Made by a program: the position numbers and the translations under genes. Source: Streptococcus sp. 2342 (lineage in GTDB: Bacteria; Bacillota; Bacilli; Lactobacillales; Streptococcaceae). Taken from it: a stretch of 64,000 bases of DNA. Below, piece after piece: positions 35,253-44,330 of this stretch (positions within the stretch are counted from its first letter, which is position 1; each line of letters begins with the position of its first letter). The DNA lies in assembly GCF_013276795.1 (NCBI RefSeq), contig NZ_VMLR01000003.1:558001-622000 (forward strand). The letters run 5' to 3'. The notes beneath the pieces are model-generated. The model ran no database searches. It was not told the origin of the DNA and worked only from the letters and a program-made list of their open reading frames with translations.

Positions 35253-35261
35253 GATATAAGT

Positions 35262-35302
35262 TTGAAAAAGGAGTGTGCAAGAAAATTGCATCCTCTTTTT
35301 CT
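35262..35302 (+). terminator. Intrinsic terminator after lytC
   Basis: AAAAAGGA with TGTGCAA on the left pairs imperfectly with TTGCAT and CCTCTTTTT on the right, followed by T-rich sequence. Confidence 0.65.
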
Positions 35303-35405
35303 TTATTTTGTCGCAGTTAAGAGATGTGTAAGGGGACTGTGTTTTATTCTAAAGAATTCTTAAATTATCAGTCTATTGCAACTTTTCTCATGTGGGTCAT
35401 TTGGC

Positions 35406-35438
35406 TTGCTATTGTCTTTCCTTAGTAGTATACTAAGG
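35406..35438 (+). promoter_or_regulatory. dpr promoter with operator-like palindrome
   Basis: TTGCTA and TATACT are spaced by 17 bases. CCTTAGTA and TACTAAGG (35420-35438) are exact inverted repeats around GTA and cover the -10 and part of the spacer, the position of a repressor site. A second palindrome, AAGAATTCTT, lies about 75 bases upstream. Confidence 0.65.
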
Positions 35439-35489
35439 TAGTAATCATTAAGAAGTGGTTACAAAAAATAATGAACGAGGTAAAATAAA

Positions 35490-36008
35490 ATGGTAGAATT
35501 GAAAAAAGAAGCAGCAAAAGATGTCGCAACATTAACAAAAGCAGCGCCAGTAGCATTGGCAAAAACAAAGGAAGTTTTGAATCAAGCTGTTGCAGATTTG
35601 TATGTAGCGCATATTGCTCTTCATCAAGTGCACTGGTACATGCGTGGACGCGGTTTTATGGTATGGCATCCAAAAATGGATGAGTACATGGATGCTCTTG
35701 ATGGTCATTTAGATGAAATCAGCGAACGCTTGATCACACTTGGTGGAAGCCCATTCTCTACTTTGACAGAGTTCCTTCAAAACAGTGAAATCGAAGAAGA
35801 AGCTGGTGAATACCGTAATGTTGAAGAAAGCTTGGAACGTGTTCTAGATATTTATCGCTACCTCATCACTCTTTTCCAAAAAGCGTTGGATGTGACTGAC
35901 GAAGAAGGCGATGATGTTACAAACGATATTTTTGTTGGTGCTAAGGCTGAACTTGAGAAAACAGTTTGGATGCTTGCCGCAGAACTTGGACAAGCACCTG
36001 GTTTGTAA
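35490..36008 (+). CDS. dpr: Dps-like peroxide resistance ferritin Dpr
   Basis: Dpr forms a 12-subunit shell that oxidises and stores iron, blocking Fenton chemistry in these catalase-negative bacteria. The 172-residue protein has the ferroxidase segment [20 protein letters not shown] followed by HLDEISERL, and the C-terminal [13 protein letters not shown] helix. The N-terminal tail is Lys/Ala-rich. It is a single-gene unit. Confidence 0.95.
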   Translation: MVELKKEAAKDVATLTKAAPVALAKTKEVLNQAVADLYVAHIALHQVHWYMRGRGFMVWHPKMDEYMDALDGHLDEISERLITLGGSPFSTLTEFLQNSEIEEEAGEYRNVEESLERVLDIYRYLITLFQKALDVTDEEGDDVTNDIFVGAKAELEKTVWMLAAELGQAPGL

Positions 36009-36027
36009 GAAACAAGGAAACATAGAT

Positions 36028-36059
36028 AAATCTGTAGGAAATTTCTTACGGATTTTTTT
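36028..36059 (+). terminator. Intrinsic terminator of dpr
   Basis: AAATCTGTAGGAA and TTCTTACGGATTT pair with two G-U pairs, followed by a T-run. Confidence 0.85.
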
Positions 36060-36102
36060 CTATTCTGCAAGCTATTCCAAACCAGTCTTTTTTTGAGTTT
36101 TT

Positions 36103-36111
36103 TGATAAAAT
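36103..36111 (+). promoter_or_regulatory. Extended -10 promoter of dfr
   Basis: TGATAAAAT lies 27 bases before the ATG; no clear -35 is seen. Confidence 0.5.
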
Positions 36112-36138
36112 AGTACTATCAGTGAAAAGGATGGAAGC

Positions 36139-36645
36139 ATGACTAAGAAAATTGTAGCTATTTGGGCCCAGGATGAAGAGGGTGTGATTGGTAAGGACAA
36201 TCGTCTGCCTTGGTATTTACCAGCAGAACTGCAACACTTCAAAGAAACAACTCTGAATCATGCTATCTTGATGGGGCGCGTGACCTTTGATGGGATGGGG
36301 CGTCGCTTGCTTCCAAAACGGGAGACCTTGATTTTGACACGTAACTCGGAAGAAAAGATAGATGGGGTTACTACTTTTTATGATATCCAGTCTGTTCTCG
36401 ACTGGTATCAGGCTCAAGAAAAGAATCTCTATATTATCGGTGGGAAGCAGATTTATCAGGCTTTTGAGCCCTACCTTGACGAAGTGATTGTGACTCAAAT
36501 TCATGCTCGGGTGGAGGGAGATACCTATTTCCCTGAGGAGTTTGACTTGTCTCTTTTTGAGACAGTTTCAAGCAAATCCTATACCAAAGATGAGAAGAAT
36601 CCTTATGATTTTACCATCCAATACCGCAAGAGAAAGGAAGTCTAA
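36139..36645 (+). CDS. folA: Dihydrofolate reductase
   Basis: The enzyme reduces dihydrofolate with NADPH and is the trimethoprim target. The 168-residue protein has [32 protein letters not shown] and [10 protein letters not shown]. Residue 100 is Ile, the state associated with trimethoprim susceptibility in pneumococci (I100L is the classic change), while residue 92 is Ala. The TAA stop overlaps the ATG of the next small gene. Confidence 0.96.
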   Translation: MTKKIVAIWAQDEEGVIGKDNRLPWYLPAELQHFKETTLNHAILMGRVTFDGMGRRLLPKRETLILTRNSEEKIDGVTTFYDIQSVLDWYQAQEKNLYIIGGKQIYQAFEPYLDEVIVTQIHARVEGDTYFPEEFDLSLFETVSSKSYTKDEKNPYDFTIQYRKRKEV

Positions 36646-36815
36646 TGGAACGTAGTATATTTGGTTTTTTTACAGCCATGCTGTGTTTGGTCTGCTTGCT
36701 TGCTGGAGCACAGGCTTTTCGTAAAAAGCGCTATGGACTTTCTGTCCTGCTCTGGTTAAATGCCTTTACCAATTTGGTCAATAGTATCCATGCTTTTTAC
36801 ATGACCTTATTTTAG
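36645..36815 (+). CDS. Small membrane protein, 56 residues
   Basis: The frame starts with ATG overlapping the dihydrofolate reductase stop codon (TAATG) and encodes two hydrophobic stretches (FGFFTAMLCLVCLLAGAQAF and LSVLLWLNAFTNLVNS) around a basic turn (RKKRYG). It ends 36 bases before clpX. Translational coupling and its conserved place between dfr and clpX support a real gene. Function is unknown. Confidence 0.75.
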   Translation: MERSIFGFFTAMLCLVCLLAGAQAFRKKRYGLSVLLWLNAFTNLVNSIHAFYMTLF

Positions 36816-36851
36816 ATAGAATGACAGTATAGAATAGAACGGAAGGAAATC

Positions 36852-38084
36852 ATGCCTACAAATAGGAATAATGATATGATGGTTTATTGCTCATTTTGTG
36901 GCAAAAGCCAAGAAGAAGTACAAAAAATAATCGCAGGTAACAACGCCTTTATCTGTAATGAATGTGTGGAGTTAGCCCAGGAAATCATTCGTGAGGAGTT
37001 GGCGGAAGAAGTCTTGGCAGACTTGTCTGAAGTTCCAAAACCAATCGAACTCCTCCATATCTTGAACCACTATGTAATTGGTCAAGATCGTGCCAAACGT
37101 GCCTTGGCAGTGGCAGTTTACAACCACTACAAACGTATCAATTTCCACGATACGCGTGAAGAGTCGGAAGATGTGGATTTGCAGAAGTCAAATATCTTGA
37201 TGATTGGCCCAACTGGTTCGGGGAAAACTTTCCTTGCTCAGACCTTGGCTAAGAGTTTGAATGTACCTTTTGCGATTGCAGATGCGACAGCTCTGACGGA
37301 GGCTGGTTATGTGGGTGAGGACGTGGAAAATATCCTCCTCAAACTCCTGCAGGCTGCTGACTTTAATATTGAACGTGCAGAGCGTGGGATTATCTACGTG
37401 GATGAAATTGACAAGATTGCCAAGAAGAGTGAGAACGTGTCTATCACACGTGATGTTTCTGGTGAAGGGGTGCAACAAGCCCTTCTCAAGATTATTGAGG
37501 GAACTGTTGCTAGCGTTCCGCCTCAAGGTGGACGCAAACATCCACAACAAGAGATGATTCAAGTGGATACCAAAAATATCCTCTTCATCGTGGGTGGTGC
37601 CTTTGATGGCATTGAAGAAATCGTCAAACAACGTCTTGGAGAAAAAGTCATCGGATTTGGTCAAAATAACAAGGCGATTGATGAAAACAGCTCATACATG
37701 CAAGAAATCATCGCAGAAGATATTCAAAAATTTGGTATTATCCCTGAGTTGATTGGACGCTTGCCAGTCTTTGCTGCTCTTGAACAGTTGACAGTAGATG
37801 ATTTGGTTCGTATCTTGAAAGAGCCAAGAAATGCCTTGGTCAAACAGTACCAAACCTTGCTTTCTTATGATGATGTCGAGTTGGAATTTGACGATGAAGC
37901 CCTTCAGGAAATTGCCAATAAGGCTATCGAACGCAAGACAGGGGCGCGTGGTCTTCGCTCGATTATTGAAGAAACCATGCTAGATGTCATGTTTGAAGTA
38001 CCGAGTCAGGAAAATGTGAAATTGGTCCGCATCACAAAAGAAGCTGTCGATGGAACGGATAAACCAATCCTAGAAACAGCCTAG
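36852..38084 (+). CDS. clpX: ATP-dependent Clp protease ATP-binding subunit ClpX
   Basis: ClpX is the hexameric AAA+ unfoldase that feeds proteins into ClpP. The 410-residue protein has a zinc-binding domain with Cys13, Cys16, Cys35 and Cys38, a Walker A GPTGSGKT (119-126), a Walker [11 protein letters not shown], and sensor-2 near [11 protein letters not shown]. The ATG follows GGAAGGAAA. engB follows almost directly. Confidence 0.97.
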   Translation: MPTNRNNDMMVYCSFCGKSQEEVQKIIAGNNAFICNECVELAQEIIREELAEEVLADLSEVPKPIELLHILNHYVIGQDRAKRALAVAVYNHYKRINFHDTREESEDVDLQKSNILMIGPTGSGKTFLAQTLAKSLNVPFAIADATALTEAGYVGEDVENILLKLLQAADFNIERAERGIIYVDEIDKIAKKSENVSITRDVSGEGVQQALLKIIEGTVASVPPQGGRKHPQQEMIQVDTKNILFIVGGAFDGIEEIVKQRLGEKVIGFGQNNKAIDENSSYMQEIIAEDIQKFGIIPELIGRLPVFAALEQLTVDDLVRILKEPRNALVKQYQTLLSYDDVELEFDDEALQEIANKAIERKTGARGLRSIIEETMLDVMFEVPSQENVKLVRITKEAVDGTDKPILETA

Positions 38085-38092
38085 AGGTGACT

Positions 38093-38680
38093 ATGGAACT
38101 TAATACACATAATGCTGAAATCTTGCTCAGTGCGGCTAACAAGTCCCACTATCCGCAGGATGAACTACCAGAGATTGCCCTAGCAGGGCGTTCAAATGTT
38201 GGCAAGTCTAGCTTTATCAATACTATGCTGAATCGTAAGAATCTGGCTCGTACGTCAGGGAAACCTGGGAAAACCCAGCTTCTCAACTTTTTTAACATTG
38301 ACGACAAGATGCGCTTTGTGGATGTGCCTGGTTATGGCTATGCCCGTGTTTCTAAAAAGGAACGTGAAAAGTGGGGGCGCATGATTGAGGAGTACCTAAC
38401 GACTCGGGAAAATCTTCGTGCAGTTGTTAGTCTAGTTGACCTCCGTCATGACCCATCAGCAGATGATGTACAGATGTACGAATTTCTTAAGTATTATGAG
38501 ATTCCAGTCATCATTGTGGCGACCAAGGCAGACAAGATTCCACGTGGTAAATGGAACAAGCACGAATCAGCAATCAAAAAGAAATTAAACTTTGACCCAA
38601 GTGACGACTTTATCCTCTTTTCATCTGTCAGCAAGGCAGGGATGGATGAGGCTTGGGATGCAATTTTAGAAAAATTATGA
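38093..38680 (+). CDS. engB: Ribosome biogenesis GTPase EngB (YsxC)
   Basis: The 195-residue protein is a TrmE-Era-type GTPase needed for 50S assembly. It shows G1 [10 protein letters not shown]3 DVPGYG, G4 TKAD and G5 SSVSK. I prefer ATG 38093, with GAGGTG before it, giving the usual length; GTG at 38087 in the same frame would add two residues but lies inside the ribosome site. The clpX-engB pairing is conserved in low-GC Gram-positives. Confidence 0.95.
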   Translation: MELNTHNAEILLSAANKSHYPQDELPEIALAGRSNVGKSSFINTMLNRKNLARTSGKPGKTQLLNFFNIDDKMRFVDVPGYGYARVSKKEREKWGRMIEEYLTTRENLRAVVSLVDLRHDPSADDVQMYEFLKYYEIPVIIVATKADKIPRGKWNKHESAIKKKLNFDPSDDFILFSSVSKAGMDEAWDAILEKL

Positions 38681-38689
38681 GGTAAAGAA

Positions 38690-39070
38690 ATGGCAAAAAC
38701 AATTCATACAGACAAAGCTCCAAAGGCTATCGGACCATATGTTCAAGGAAAAATCGTTGGCAATCTTCTGTTTGCTAGCGGTCAAGTTCCCCTATCTCCT
38801 GAAACTGGGGAAATCGTAGGAGAGACTATCCAAGAACAGACAGAACAAGTCTTGAAAAACATCGGTGCTATTTTGGCAGAGGCAGGAACTGACTTTGACC
38901 ATGTTGTCAAAACAACTTGTTTCTTGAGCGATATGAACGACTTTGTTCCTTTTAACGAGGTTTACCAAACGGCCTTTAAAGAGGAATTTCCAGCTCGTTC
39001 AGCAGTAGAGGTAGCTCGTCTTCCTCGTGATGTAAAAGTCGAAATTGAAGTCATCGCAGAGATTGGATAA
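38690..39070 (+). CDS. ridA: RidA-family enamine/imine deaminase
   Basis: The 126-residue protein matches the Rid family: PKAIGPYVQGKIVGNLLFAS, the trimer-core segment, and PARSAVEVARLPRDVKVEIE with the Arg that binds the substrate carboxylate. RidA hydrolyses reactive 2-aminoacrylate formed by PLP enzymes. It lies nine bases after engB. A terminator separates it from rapZ. Confidence 0.95.
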   Translation: MAKTIHTDKAPKAIGPYVQGKIVGNLLFASGQVPLSPETGEIVGETIQEQTEQVLKNIGAILAEAGTDFDHVVKTTCFLSDMNDFVPFNEVYQTAFKEEFPARSAVEVARLPRDVKVEIEVIAEIG

Positions 39071-39077
39071 ACTAGTT

Positions 39078-39104
39078 GAAGTTTGGTGTTGCCAAACTTC
39101 TTTT
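39078..39104 (+). terminator. Intrinsic terminator after ridA
   Basis: GAAGTTTGG and CCAAACTTC form a perfect nine-pair stem with a TTTT tail. Confidence 0.8.
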
Positions 39105-39121
39105 GATATAAGGAGAAAAAG

Positions 39122-40012
39122 ATGACAAAGAAACAACTTCACTTGGTGATTGTGACAGGGATGAGTGGTGCGGGAAAAACTGTAGCCATTCAGTCCTTCG
39201 AGGATCTAGGTTATTTTACCATTGATAATATGCCACCAGCTCTCTTGCCTAAGTTTTTGCAGTTGGTGGAAACAAAGGAAGACGACCATAAGTTGGCCTT
39301 GGTGGTGGATATGCGCAGCCGTTCTTTCTTTTCAGAAATTCAAACTGTTTTGGATGAGTTGGAAAACAAGGAAGAACTGGACTTTAAAATCCTCTTCTTG
39401 GACGCAGCAGATAAGGAATTGGTCGCGCGCTACAAGGAAACCAGACGAAGTCATCCATTAGCAGCAGACGGTCGTATTTTAGATGGAATTAAGCTGGAAC
39501 GTGAACTCTTGGCACCTTTGAAAAATATGAGCCAAAATGTGGTGGATACAACTGAACTTACTCCTCGTGAACTGCGTAAAACCCTTGCAGAGCAGTTTTC
39601 AGATCAAGAACAAGCCCAGTCTTTCCGTATCGAAGTCATGTCTTTTGGCTTTAAATATGGAATCCCGATTGATGCAGATTTAGTCTTTGATGTGCGCTTT
39701 TTGCCAAATCCATATTATCTTCCAGAACTGAGAAACCAAACGGGTGTAGATGAACCAGTTTATGACTATGTCATGAATCATCCTGAGTCAGAAGACTTCT
39801 ATCAACATTTGTTGGCCTTGATTGAGCCGATTTTGCCAAGTTACCAAAAGGAAGGTAAGTCCGTTTTGACCATTGCCATGGGTTGTACAGGGGGACAACA
39901 CCGTAGTGTGGCCTTTGCCAAACACTTGGCGCAGGACTTATCCAAGAATTGGCCTGTCAATGAAGGGCATCGTGACAAAGACCGAAGAAAGGAAACGGTA
40001 AACCGTTCATGA
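39122..40012 (+). CDS. rapZ: RapZ/YvcJ-family nucleotide-binding protein
   Basis: The 296-residue protein has the Walker A loop GMSGAGKT (13-20), the Walker B-like region LVVDMRSR, and the C-terminal domain with [13 protein letters not shown]. In enterobacteria RapZ controls glmS mRNA decay; in Gram-positives the family (YvcJ) has GTPase/ATPase activity and a less certain role. It is the first gene of the conserved rapZ-yvcK-whiA operon and overlaps yvcK by four bases. Confidence 0.94.
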   Translation: MTKKQLHLVIVTGMSGAGKTVAIQSFEDLGYFTIDNMPPALLPKFLQLVETKEDDHKLALVVDMRSRSFFSEIQTVLDELENKEELDFKILFLDAADKELVARYKETRRSHPLAADGRILDGIKLERELLAPLKNMSQNVVDTTELTPRELRKTLAEQFSDQEQAQSFRIEVMSFGFKYGIPIDADLVFDVRFLPNPYYLPELRNQTGVDEPVYDYVMNHPESEDFYQHLLALIEPILPSYQKEGKSVLTIAMGCTGGQHRSVAFAKHLAQDLSKNWPVNEGHRDKDRRKETVNRS

Positions 40013-40986
40013 GAAAACCAAAGATAACGGTGATTGGTGGAGGGACTGGGATCCCCGTCATTCTTAAAAGTCTGCGTGAAAAAGATGTGGAAATCGCTGC
40101 TATCGTAACGGTAGCGGATGACGGTGGTTCATCAGGTGAACTCCGAAAAAATATGCAGCAATTGACACCGCCAGGTGATCTTCGTAATGTCCTTGTGGCC
40201 ATGTCGGATATGCCTAAGTTTTATGAGAAGGTCTTTCAGTACCGCTTTTCTGAGGATGCGGGAGCCTTTGCTGGCCACCCATTGGGAAATCTCATTATCG
40301 CTGGCCTGTCAGAAATGCAGGGTTCGACCTATAATGCCATGCAGTTATTGAGCAAATTTTTCCATACAACAGGGAAAATTTATCCTTCCAGTGACCATCC
40401 TTTGACCCTGCATGCAGTCTTTCAGGATGGGACAGAAGTGGCTGGAGAGAGTCATATTGCAGACCATCCAGGCATGATTGACCATGTCTATGTGACCAAT
40501 ACCCTCAACGATGATACGCCTCTGGCCAGTCGTCGAGTAGTGCAGACCATTCTTGAAAGTGACATGATTGTCCTAGGGCCTGGCTCTCTCTTTACCTCTA
40601 TTTTGCCCAATATTGTCATTAAGGAAATTGGGCAGGCGCTTTTGGAAACTAAGGCAGAAATCGCCTATGTCTGCAATATCATGACCCAACGTGGGGAGAC
40701 AGAACACTTTACAGATAGTGATCATGTGGAGGTCTTGCATCGTCATCTTGGTCGCCCTTTTATCGATACTGTCTTGGTAAATATCGAAAAAGTGCCTCAG
40801 GAATACATGAATTCCAACCGGTTTGATGAATACTTGGTGCAGGTGGAACATGATTTTGCAAGTCTTTGTAAGCAAGTTCCGCGCGTGATTTCATCCAACT
40901 TCCTCCGTCTGGAAAATGGTGGTGCCTTCCACGATGGGAATTTGATAGTGGATGAGTTGATGCGGATTATACAGGTGAGAAAATGA
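40009..40986 (+). CDS. yvcK: Gluconeogenesis/envelope factor YvcK (GlmR, CofD-like)
   Basis: The 325-residue protein has the CofD-like fold: [15 protein letters not shown] at the N-terminus, [12 protein letters not shown] and the later [13 protein letters not shown]. In Bacillus, YvcK binds UDP-GlcNAc and directs carbon into wall precursors via GlmS. It overlaps both neighbours by four bases, indicating translational coupling. In this window glmM lies a few kilobases downstream, in the same direction but a separate unit. Confidence 0.94.
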   Translation: MRKPKITVIGGGTGIPVILKSLREKDVEIAAIVTVADDGGSSGELRKNMQQLTPPGDLRNVLVAMSDMPKFYEKVFQYRFSEDAGAFAGHPLGNLIIAGLSEMQGSTYNAMQLLSKFFHTTGKIYPSSDHPLTLHAVFQDGTEVAGESHIADHPGMIDHVYVTNTLNDDTPLASRRVVQTILESDMIVLGPGSLFTSILPNIVIKEIGQALLETKAEIAYVCNIMTQRGETEHFTDSDHVEVLHRHLGRPFIDTVLVNIEKVPQEYMNSNRFDEYLVQVEHDFASLCKQVPRVISSNFLRLENGGAFHDGNLIVDELMRIIQVRK

Positions 40987-41894
40987 GTTTCACAGTAGCA
41001 GTAAAAGAAGAAATCCTAGGTCAGCACCATCTAAGCCGGCATGAATTATCTGCCATTATCAAGATGTCTGGTAGCATCGGTCTCTCGACCTCGGGCCTGA
41101 CCTTGTCCGTCGTGACAGAAAATGCCAAACTGGCTCGTCACCTCTATGAGTCCTTTCTCCATTTCTATGAAATCAAATCGGAAATACGTCACCACCAAAG
41201 AAGCAATCTCCGCAAGAATCGGGTCTATACCGTTTTTACAGATGAAAAGGTGCAGGATTTGTTAAGTGATTTGCACTTGGCAGACTCCTTCTTTGGTCTG
41301 GAAACAGGTATTGATGAGGCGATTTTATCGGATGAGGAAGCAGGTCGTGCCTATCTCTGTGGTGCTTTCTTGGCAAATGGAAGCATTCGTGACCCTGAGT
41401 CAGGCAAGTATCAGTTGGAAATCAGTTCTGTTTATCTGGACCACGCGCAAGGGATTGCCTCCCTTCTCCAGCAGTTTTTACTGGATGCCAAGGTGCTTGA
41501 ACGCAAGAAGGGAGCTGTGACCTATCTCCAGCGTGCCGAAGATATTATGGACTTTCTTATAGTAATCGGAGCCATGAAGGCGCGTGATGATTTTGAGCGG
41601 GTTAAGATTTTGCGGGAAACTCGTAACGATCTTAATCGAGCCAATAATGCCGAGACAGCTAATATTGCTCGGACAGTTTCTGCCAGCATGAAGACTATCA
41701 ACAATATCAGCAAAATCAAAGATATTATAGGCTTAGAAAATCTGCCAGTGGATTTGCAGGAAGTAGCGCAGTTGCGGATTCAGCACCCAGACTACTCTAT
41801 CCAACAGTTGGCAGATAGCCTCAGCACCCCTCTGACCAAAAGTGGTGTCAACCACAGACTCAGAAAAATAAATAAATTAGCTGATGAACTATAA
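40983..41894 (+). CDS. whiA: DNA-binding protein WhiA
   Basis: The 303-residue protein has an N-terminal LAGLIDADG-like fold ([20 protein letters not shown]) and a C-terminal helix-turn-helix ([16 protein letters not shown] with [14 protein letters not shown]). WhiA binds DNA and affects division and chromosome segregation in Gram-positives. It closes the rapZ-yvcK-whiA operon. Confidence 0.95.
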   Translation: MSFTVAVKEEILGQHHLSRHELSAIIKMSGSIGLSTSGLTLSVVTENAKLARHLYESFLHFYEIKSEIRHHQRSNLRKNRVYTVFTDEKVQDLLSDLHLADSFFGLETGIDEAILSDEEAGRAYLCGAFLANGSIRDPESGKYQLEISSVYLDHAQGIASLLQQFLLDAKVLERKKGAVTYLQRAEDIMDFLIVIGAMKARDDFERVKILRETRNDLNRANNAETANIARTVSASMKTINNISKIKDIIGLENLPVDLQEVAQLRIQHPDYSIQQLADSLSTPLTKSGVNHRLRKINKLADEL

Positions 41895-41935
41895 AACCAG
41901 GCTCTTGTTTTGCGAGGTTCTTTTTTGAAATAAAA

Positions 41936-42095
41936 AGAGGTTGGGCAAAAAGCAATGTCATTAAGTTAAGAAATTTGGCTCTTTAAAATCAAAAACGCAT
42001 AATATCCGGTGTTGACTTGAACCGTAATACTATGCGTTTTATTGTGAGAAAATTTATTTCATTTTCTCCTGAAATTGAGTTTTTACCCAGTCTCT
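41936..42095. repeat. MITE-like nested inverted-repeat element
   Basis: The ends AGAGGTTGGGCAAAAAGCAA and (reversed) AGAGACTGGGTAAAAACTCA form a terminal inverted repeat. An inner pair, AAAACGCATAATATCCGG (41992-42009) and its near-complement at 42022-42040, forms a strong hairpin. No protein is encoded. It separates whiA from a convergent reverse-strand gene and could also serve as a two-way terminator. Confidence 0.65.
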
Positions 42096-42101
42096 AATGA
42101 G

Positions 42102-42677
42102 TTATTTCCAAGTGACCAGTTCGCTCCAAACGCTAACATTCGATATAGTAGAGGTTTCACCAGCTGGAACCCATTTGTTGGTGCCTAAGTATCTAACTTC
42201 TAGTTTACGAACGTTTACTGTGTAAGATGCTTTTAGTCTAATATAACCATAAGTGTAGGGTGGTACGTTATGGGAGACTGAGTGATTTAAACTAAGTCCA
42301 GCTCCAGACTCCGGAGCAGAAAAGCTAACACCTGCACCTACAGTCAGAGTAGCTCCAGCTTTTCCACCATAGGCAGTTGAACTTACAGGACCTGATGTGG
42401 TGCTTTTCTTGTAAGAGTGAGAGTATTTAGTTCTATAGTCTGCAACACCAGTTGCATTAGAACGAGTCTGATACGTAGATTTAGACTCTAAATAGGCGTC
42501 TCTAAGTTCAGTCGTATAAAATGACAATAACTCTCCTGTGTTGATATCTTTTACAATACGATTAGATACAATTTCATAATTTGTACCAGGATAGACATCA
42601 GCAAAAACCGTAGATGTTGTGACTAAGAATAATAGACTTGATAGTAGAGAGAAAAACAATAGTTTCAGTTTAATCAT
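42102..42677 (-). CDS. Secreted protein of unknown function, 191 residues
   Basis: The product starts with a signal peptide (KLLFFSLLSSLLFLVTTSTVFA, cleavage likely after VFA). The mature part has no cysteine. A central Gly/Ser/Ala-rich stretch of alternating hydrophobic residues (AGATLTVGAGVSFSAPESGA) is followed by beta-rich sequence (YTYGYIRLKASYTVNVRKLE). This pattern could form amphipathic beta-hairpins. I do not recognise a family. AGGAAA precedes the ATG. It lies 30 bases after a small membrane protein gene in the same operon. Confidence 0.75.
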   Translation of the reverse strand: MIKLKLLFFSLLSSLLFLVTTSTVFADVYPGTNYEIVSNRIVKDINTGELLSFYTTELRDAYLESKSTYQTRSNATGVADYRTKYSHSYKKSTTSGPVSSTAYGGKAGATLTVGAGVSFSAPESGAGLSLNHSVSHNVPPYTYGYIRLKASYTVNVRKLEVRYLGTNKWVPAGETSTISNVSVWSELVTWK

Positions 42678-42707
42678 AACAAATTTCCTTTCTTCATGAG
42701 TAAAAGA

Positions 42708-42923
42708 TTATTTTTTCAATCCTTTGAAAGTTATAATGCAACCCGAAATAATACTGAGAGTTCCTACAGGTCTCCAATATAGTTGCCAAAAGAATAAATT
42801 TATTCTTTCTTTCAGTGTCGCATAGGGTTCGGCATAATAGGGGTTGATGTGAAATAATAAAAAACCAAAACATAAAACTATGATTCCAGTTAAGAATAAA
42901 ATGTCCTTATTTACTTTCCTCAT
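42708..42923 (-). CDS. Small two-helix membrane protein, 71 residues
   Basis: Two hydrophobic segments (ILFLTGIIVLCFGFLLFHI and VGTLSIISGCIITFKGL) flank a polar, aromatic middle. A strong ribosome site (AAAGGAGG) precedes the ATG. It is the first gene of a two-gene unit with the secreted protein, so a partner role such as immunity or export is possible but unproven. Confidence 0.7.
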   Translation of the reverse strand: MRKVNKDILFLTGIIVLCFGFLLFHINPYYAEPYATLKERINLFFWQLYWRPVGTLSIISGCIITFKGLKK

Positions 42924-42943
42924 AAAACCTCCTTTTATTTTAT

Positions 42944-42958
42944 TTAAAGCGCTTTCTA
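42944..42958 (-). promoter_or_regulatory. Candidate cre (CcpA) site
   Basis: TTAAAGCGCTTTCTA, read on the reverse strand, matches the cre consensus WTGWAARCGYTWWCW at 13 of 15 positions. It lies between a likely -10 (TATACT on the reverse strand, near 42965-42970) and the ribosome site, where CcpA would block transcription. Confidence 0.5.
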
Positions 42959-43014
42959 TTATTAGTATACGTCAAAAAAAGAAAAAAACAAGTCTATTTA
43001 TTTATTTTTTTATA

Positions 43015-43221
43015 TGGTATAATAGAATAGTTGGAGAGTTTTTATATAGCTTTAAAAGGCTGATATGAATACTTTGTATAATCTAATGATTCTTCAAAAA
43101 ATTTCTTATTCAAACAAGAGCAAAGAGAAGGTGGGCTGCATATCAGAAGTTAGATGTATTTCTGTCTAACTTTTGAGGTGTAGTTCATTTTAAAACCACG
43201 AATCCTATGTGACTCGTGGTT
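43015..43221 (+). ncRNA. Possible small RNA or short-peptide transcript
   Basis: An extended -10 (TGGTATAAT, 43015-43023) points to a forward transcript that would end at the hairpin AACCACGA/TCGTGGTT (43194-43221), giving about 190 bases. An inner hairpin AAGTTAGA/TCTAACTT lies at 43147-43172. The hairpin at the end also suits the convergent fnr gene. Confidence 0.4.
43065..43169 (+). CDS. Possible 34-residue peptide
   Basis: The frame starts MNTLYNLMILQK and ends CISEVRCISV, with two cysteines. AAAAGG lies six bases before the ATG, and a promoter lies 42 bases upstream. There is no obvious signal peptide. It could be a peptide gene or chance within a small RNA. Confidence 0.3.
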   Translation: MNTLYNLMILQKISYSNKSKEKVGCISEVRCISV

Positions 43222-43229
43222 CTTTTTTA
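43194..43229. terminator. Bidirectional terminator between the small transcript and fnr
   Basis: AACCACGA and TCGTGGTT pair around a 12-base loop. A T-rich run follows on the forward strand (TCTTTTTT) and a shorter one on the reverse (TTTTAAAA). Confidence 0.75.
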
Positions 43230-44195
43230 TAAACTAGTAGAGTGTTTTGGTTGTACTTTTTGCTCAGGGTCGATGTAGTTGATAGCATTATTGACAGCAG
43301 TTGGAGCTTCTCCGAGACCTGTCGCAATCAAGTCAATTTTTCCGTCATAGTAGCAGCAGTCACCGATAGCATAGATACCTGCTTGGCTAGATTCTTGTTT
43401 GCTGTTGACGATAATCTTGTGGCGGTTGAGGTCGAGCCCCCAGTTTTTAAGATTACCGACCGAAGATTTGAAACCATAGTTGACAAAGAGGTGGTCTAGG
43501 TCAATCGTTTCGGTTTCATCAGATTTGACTTTTGTGATTTCAAGTTTATCGAGTGCTTTTCCATCTCCAAGGAGTTGGCTAGGAACGAATGGTGTCTTGA
43601 TGGATACAGATGATTCTTGCAGGGCTTGAACACTGTGTTCCAAGGCACGGAAATTATCTCTGCGGTGAACAAGGGTGGTTGGTGCAATTTTTTCAAAAGC
43701 CAAAGCCCAATCCACTGCTGAGTCTCCCCCACCAAGAATCGTCACTTTCTTACCAGCGTATTGCTGGATGTTGGAAACGTGGTAATGGATATTTTCATAG
43801 CCCTCAACGCCTTCTAGTTCCAAAGGACGTGGTTTGAAGGCACCGCCACCCATAGCGATGATAACTGTTTTAGTCAGGTGACTTCCTTTAGAAGTCGTGA
43901 TGGTAAATCCTTCTTCTTGTTTTTCAATCTCAAGAACCGTTTCATTAAGATGAATAGGGGTATCGAAGCTGTTTAGCTGTTCAATCAAGCGGTTAGTCAA
44001 CTCTTCTCCAGTCAGATTTGGGAAGCCTGGGACGTCTAGGATTTCCTTTTCAGGGTAGAGAATAGCAGGTTGTCCACCCAGTTGGGGAAGAGAGTCGATG
44101 ATTTGAACCTTGGCTTGGCGTAGGTGGGCATAAAAGGCTGCAAAAAGCCCGACAGGACCACCACCTACAATGGTAATATCATAGAGTTGAGACAT
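43227..44195 (-). CDS. fnr: Thioredoxin-reductase-like ferredoxin/flavodoxin-NADP+ reductase
   Basis: The 322-residue protein has the FAD loop GGGPVGLFAAFYA, the NADPH loop ILGGGDSAVDWALAFEK and the C-terminal FAD segment GIYAIGDCCYY. It lacks the CxxC redox pair of thioredoxin reductase, placing it in the TrxB-like type 2 FNR group. It should pass electrons from NADPH to a flavodoxin or ferredoxin. AAAGGAGAA precedes the ATG. Confidence 0.92.
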   Translation of the reverse strand: MSQLYDITIVGGGPVGLFAAFYAHLRQAKVQIIDSLPQLGGQPAILYPEKEILDVPGFPNLTGEELTNRLIEQLNSFDTPIHLNETVLEIEKQEEGFTITTSKGSHLTKTVIIAMGGGAFKPRPLELEGVEGYENIHYHVSNIQQYAGKKVTILGGGDSAVDWALAFEKIAPTTLVHRRDNFRALEHSVQALQESSVSIKTPFVPSQLLGDGKALDKLEITKVKSDETETIDLDHLFVNYGFKSSVGNLKNWGLDLNRHKIIVNSKQESSQAGIYAIGDCCYYDGKIDLIATGLGEAPTAVNNAINYIDPEQKVQPKHSTSL

Positions 44196-44286
44196 GGTTT
44201 CTCCTTTGTTTTTTCTAGTCAGTTTATTGTATCATATTTTTGCTCAATGTAAAATGGACTAGGATAGGGAAAAAAATGCCAGAAAA

Positions 44287-44295
44287 TGGTATAAT
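44287..44295 (+). promoter_or_regulatory. Extended -10 promoter of cdaA
   Basis: TGGTATAAT lies 35 bases before the cdaA ATG; a TTGCTC-like -35 is not evident at correct spacing. Confidence 0.55.
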
Positions 44296-44330
44296 AGGAC
44301 GAAAGTGTTTTGATAGGGAGGATATCAGGG

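Noticed and set aside
41936..42095. BOX or RUP repeat
   Set aside because: The terminal sequences differ from BOX, and I cannot match the element to the RUP sequence.
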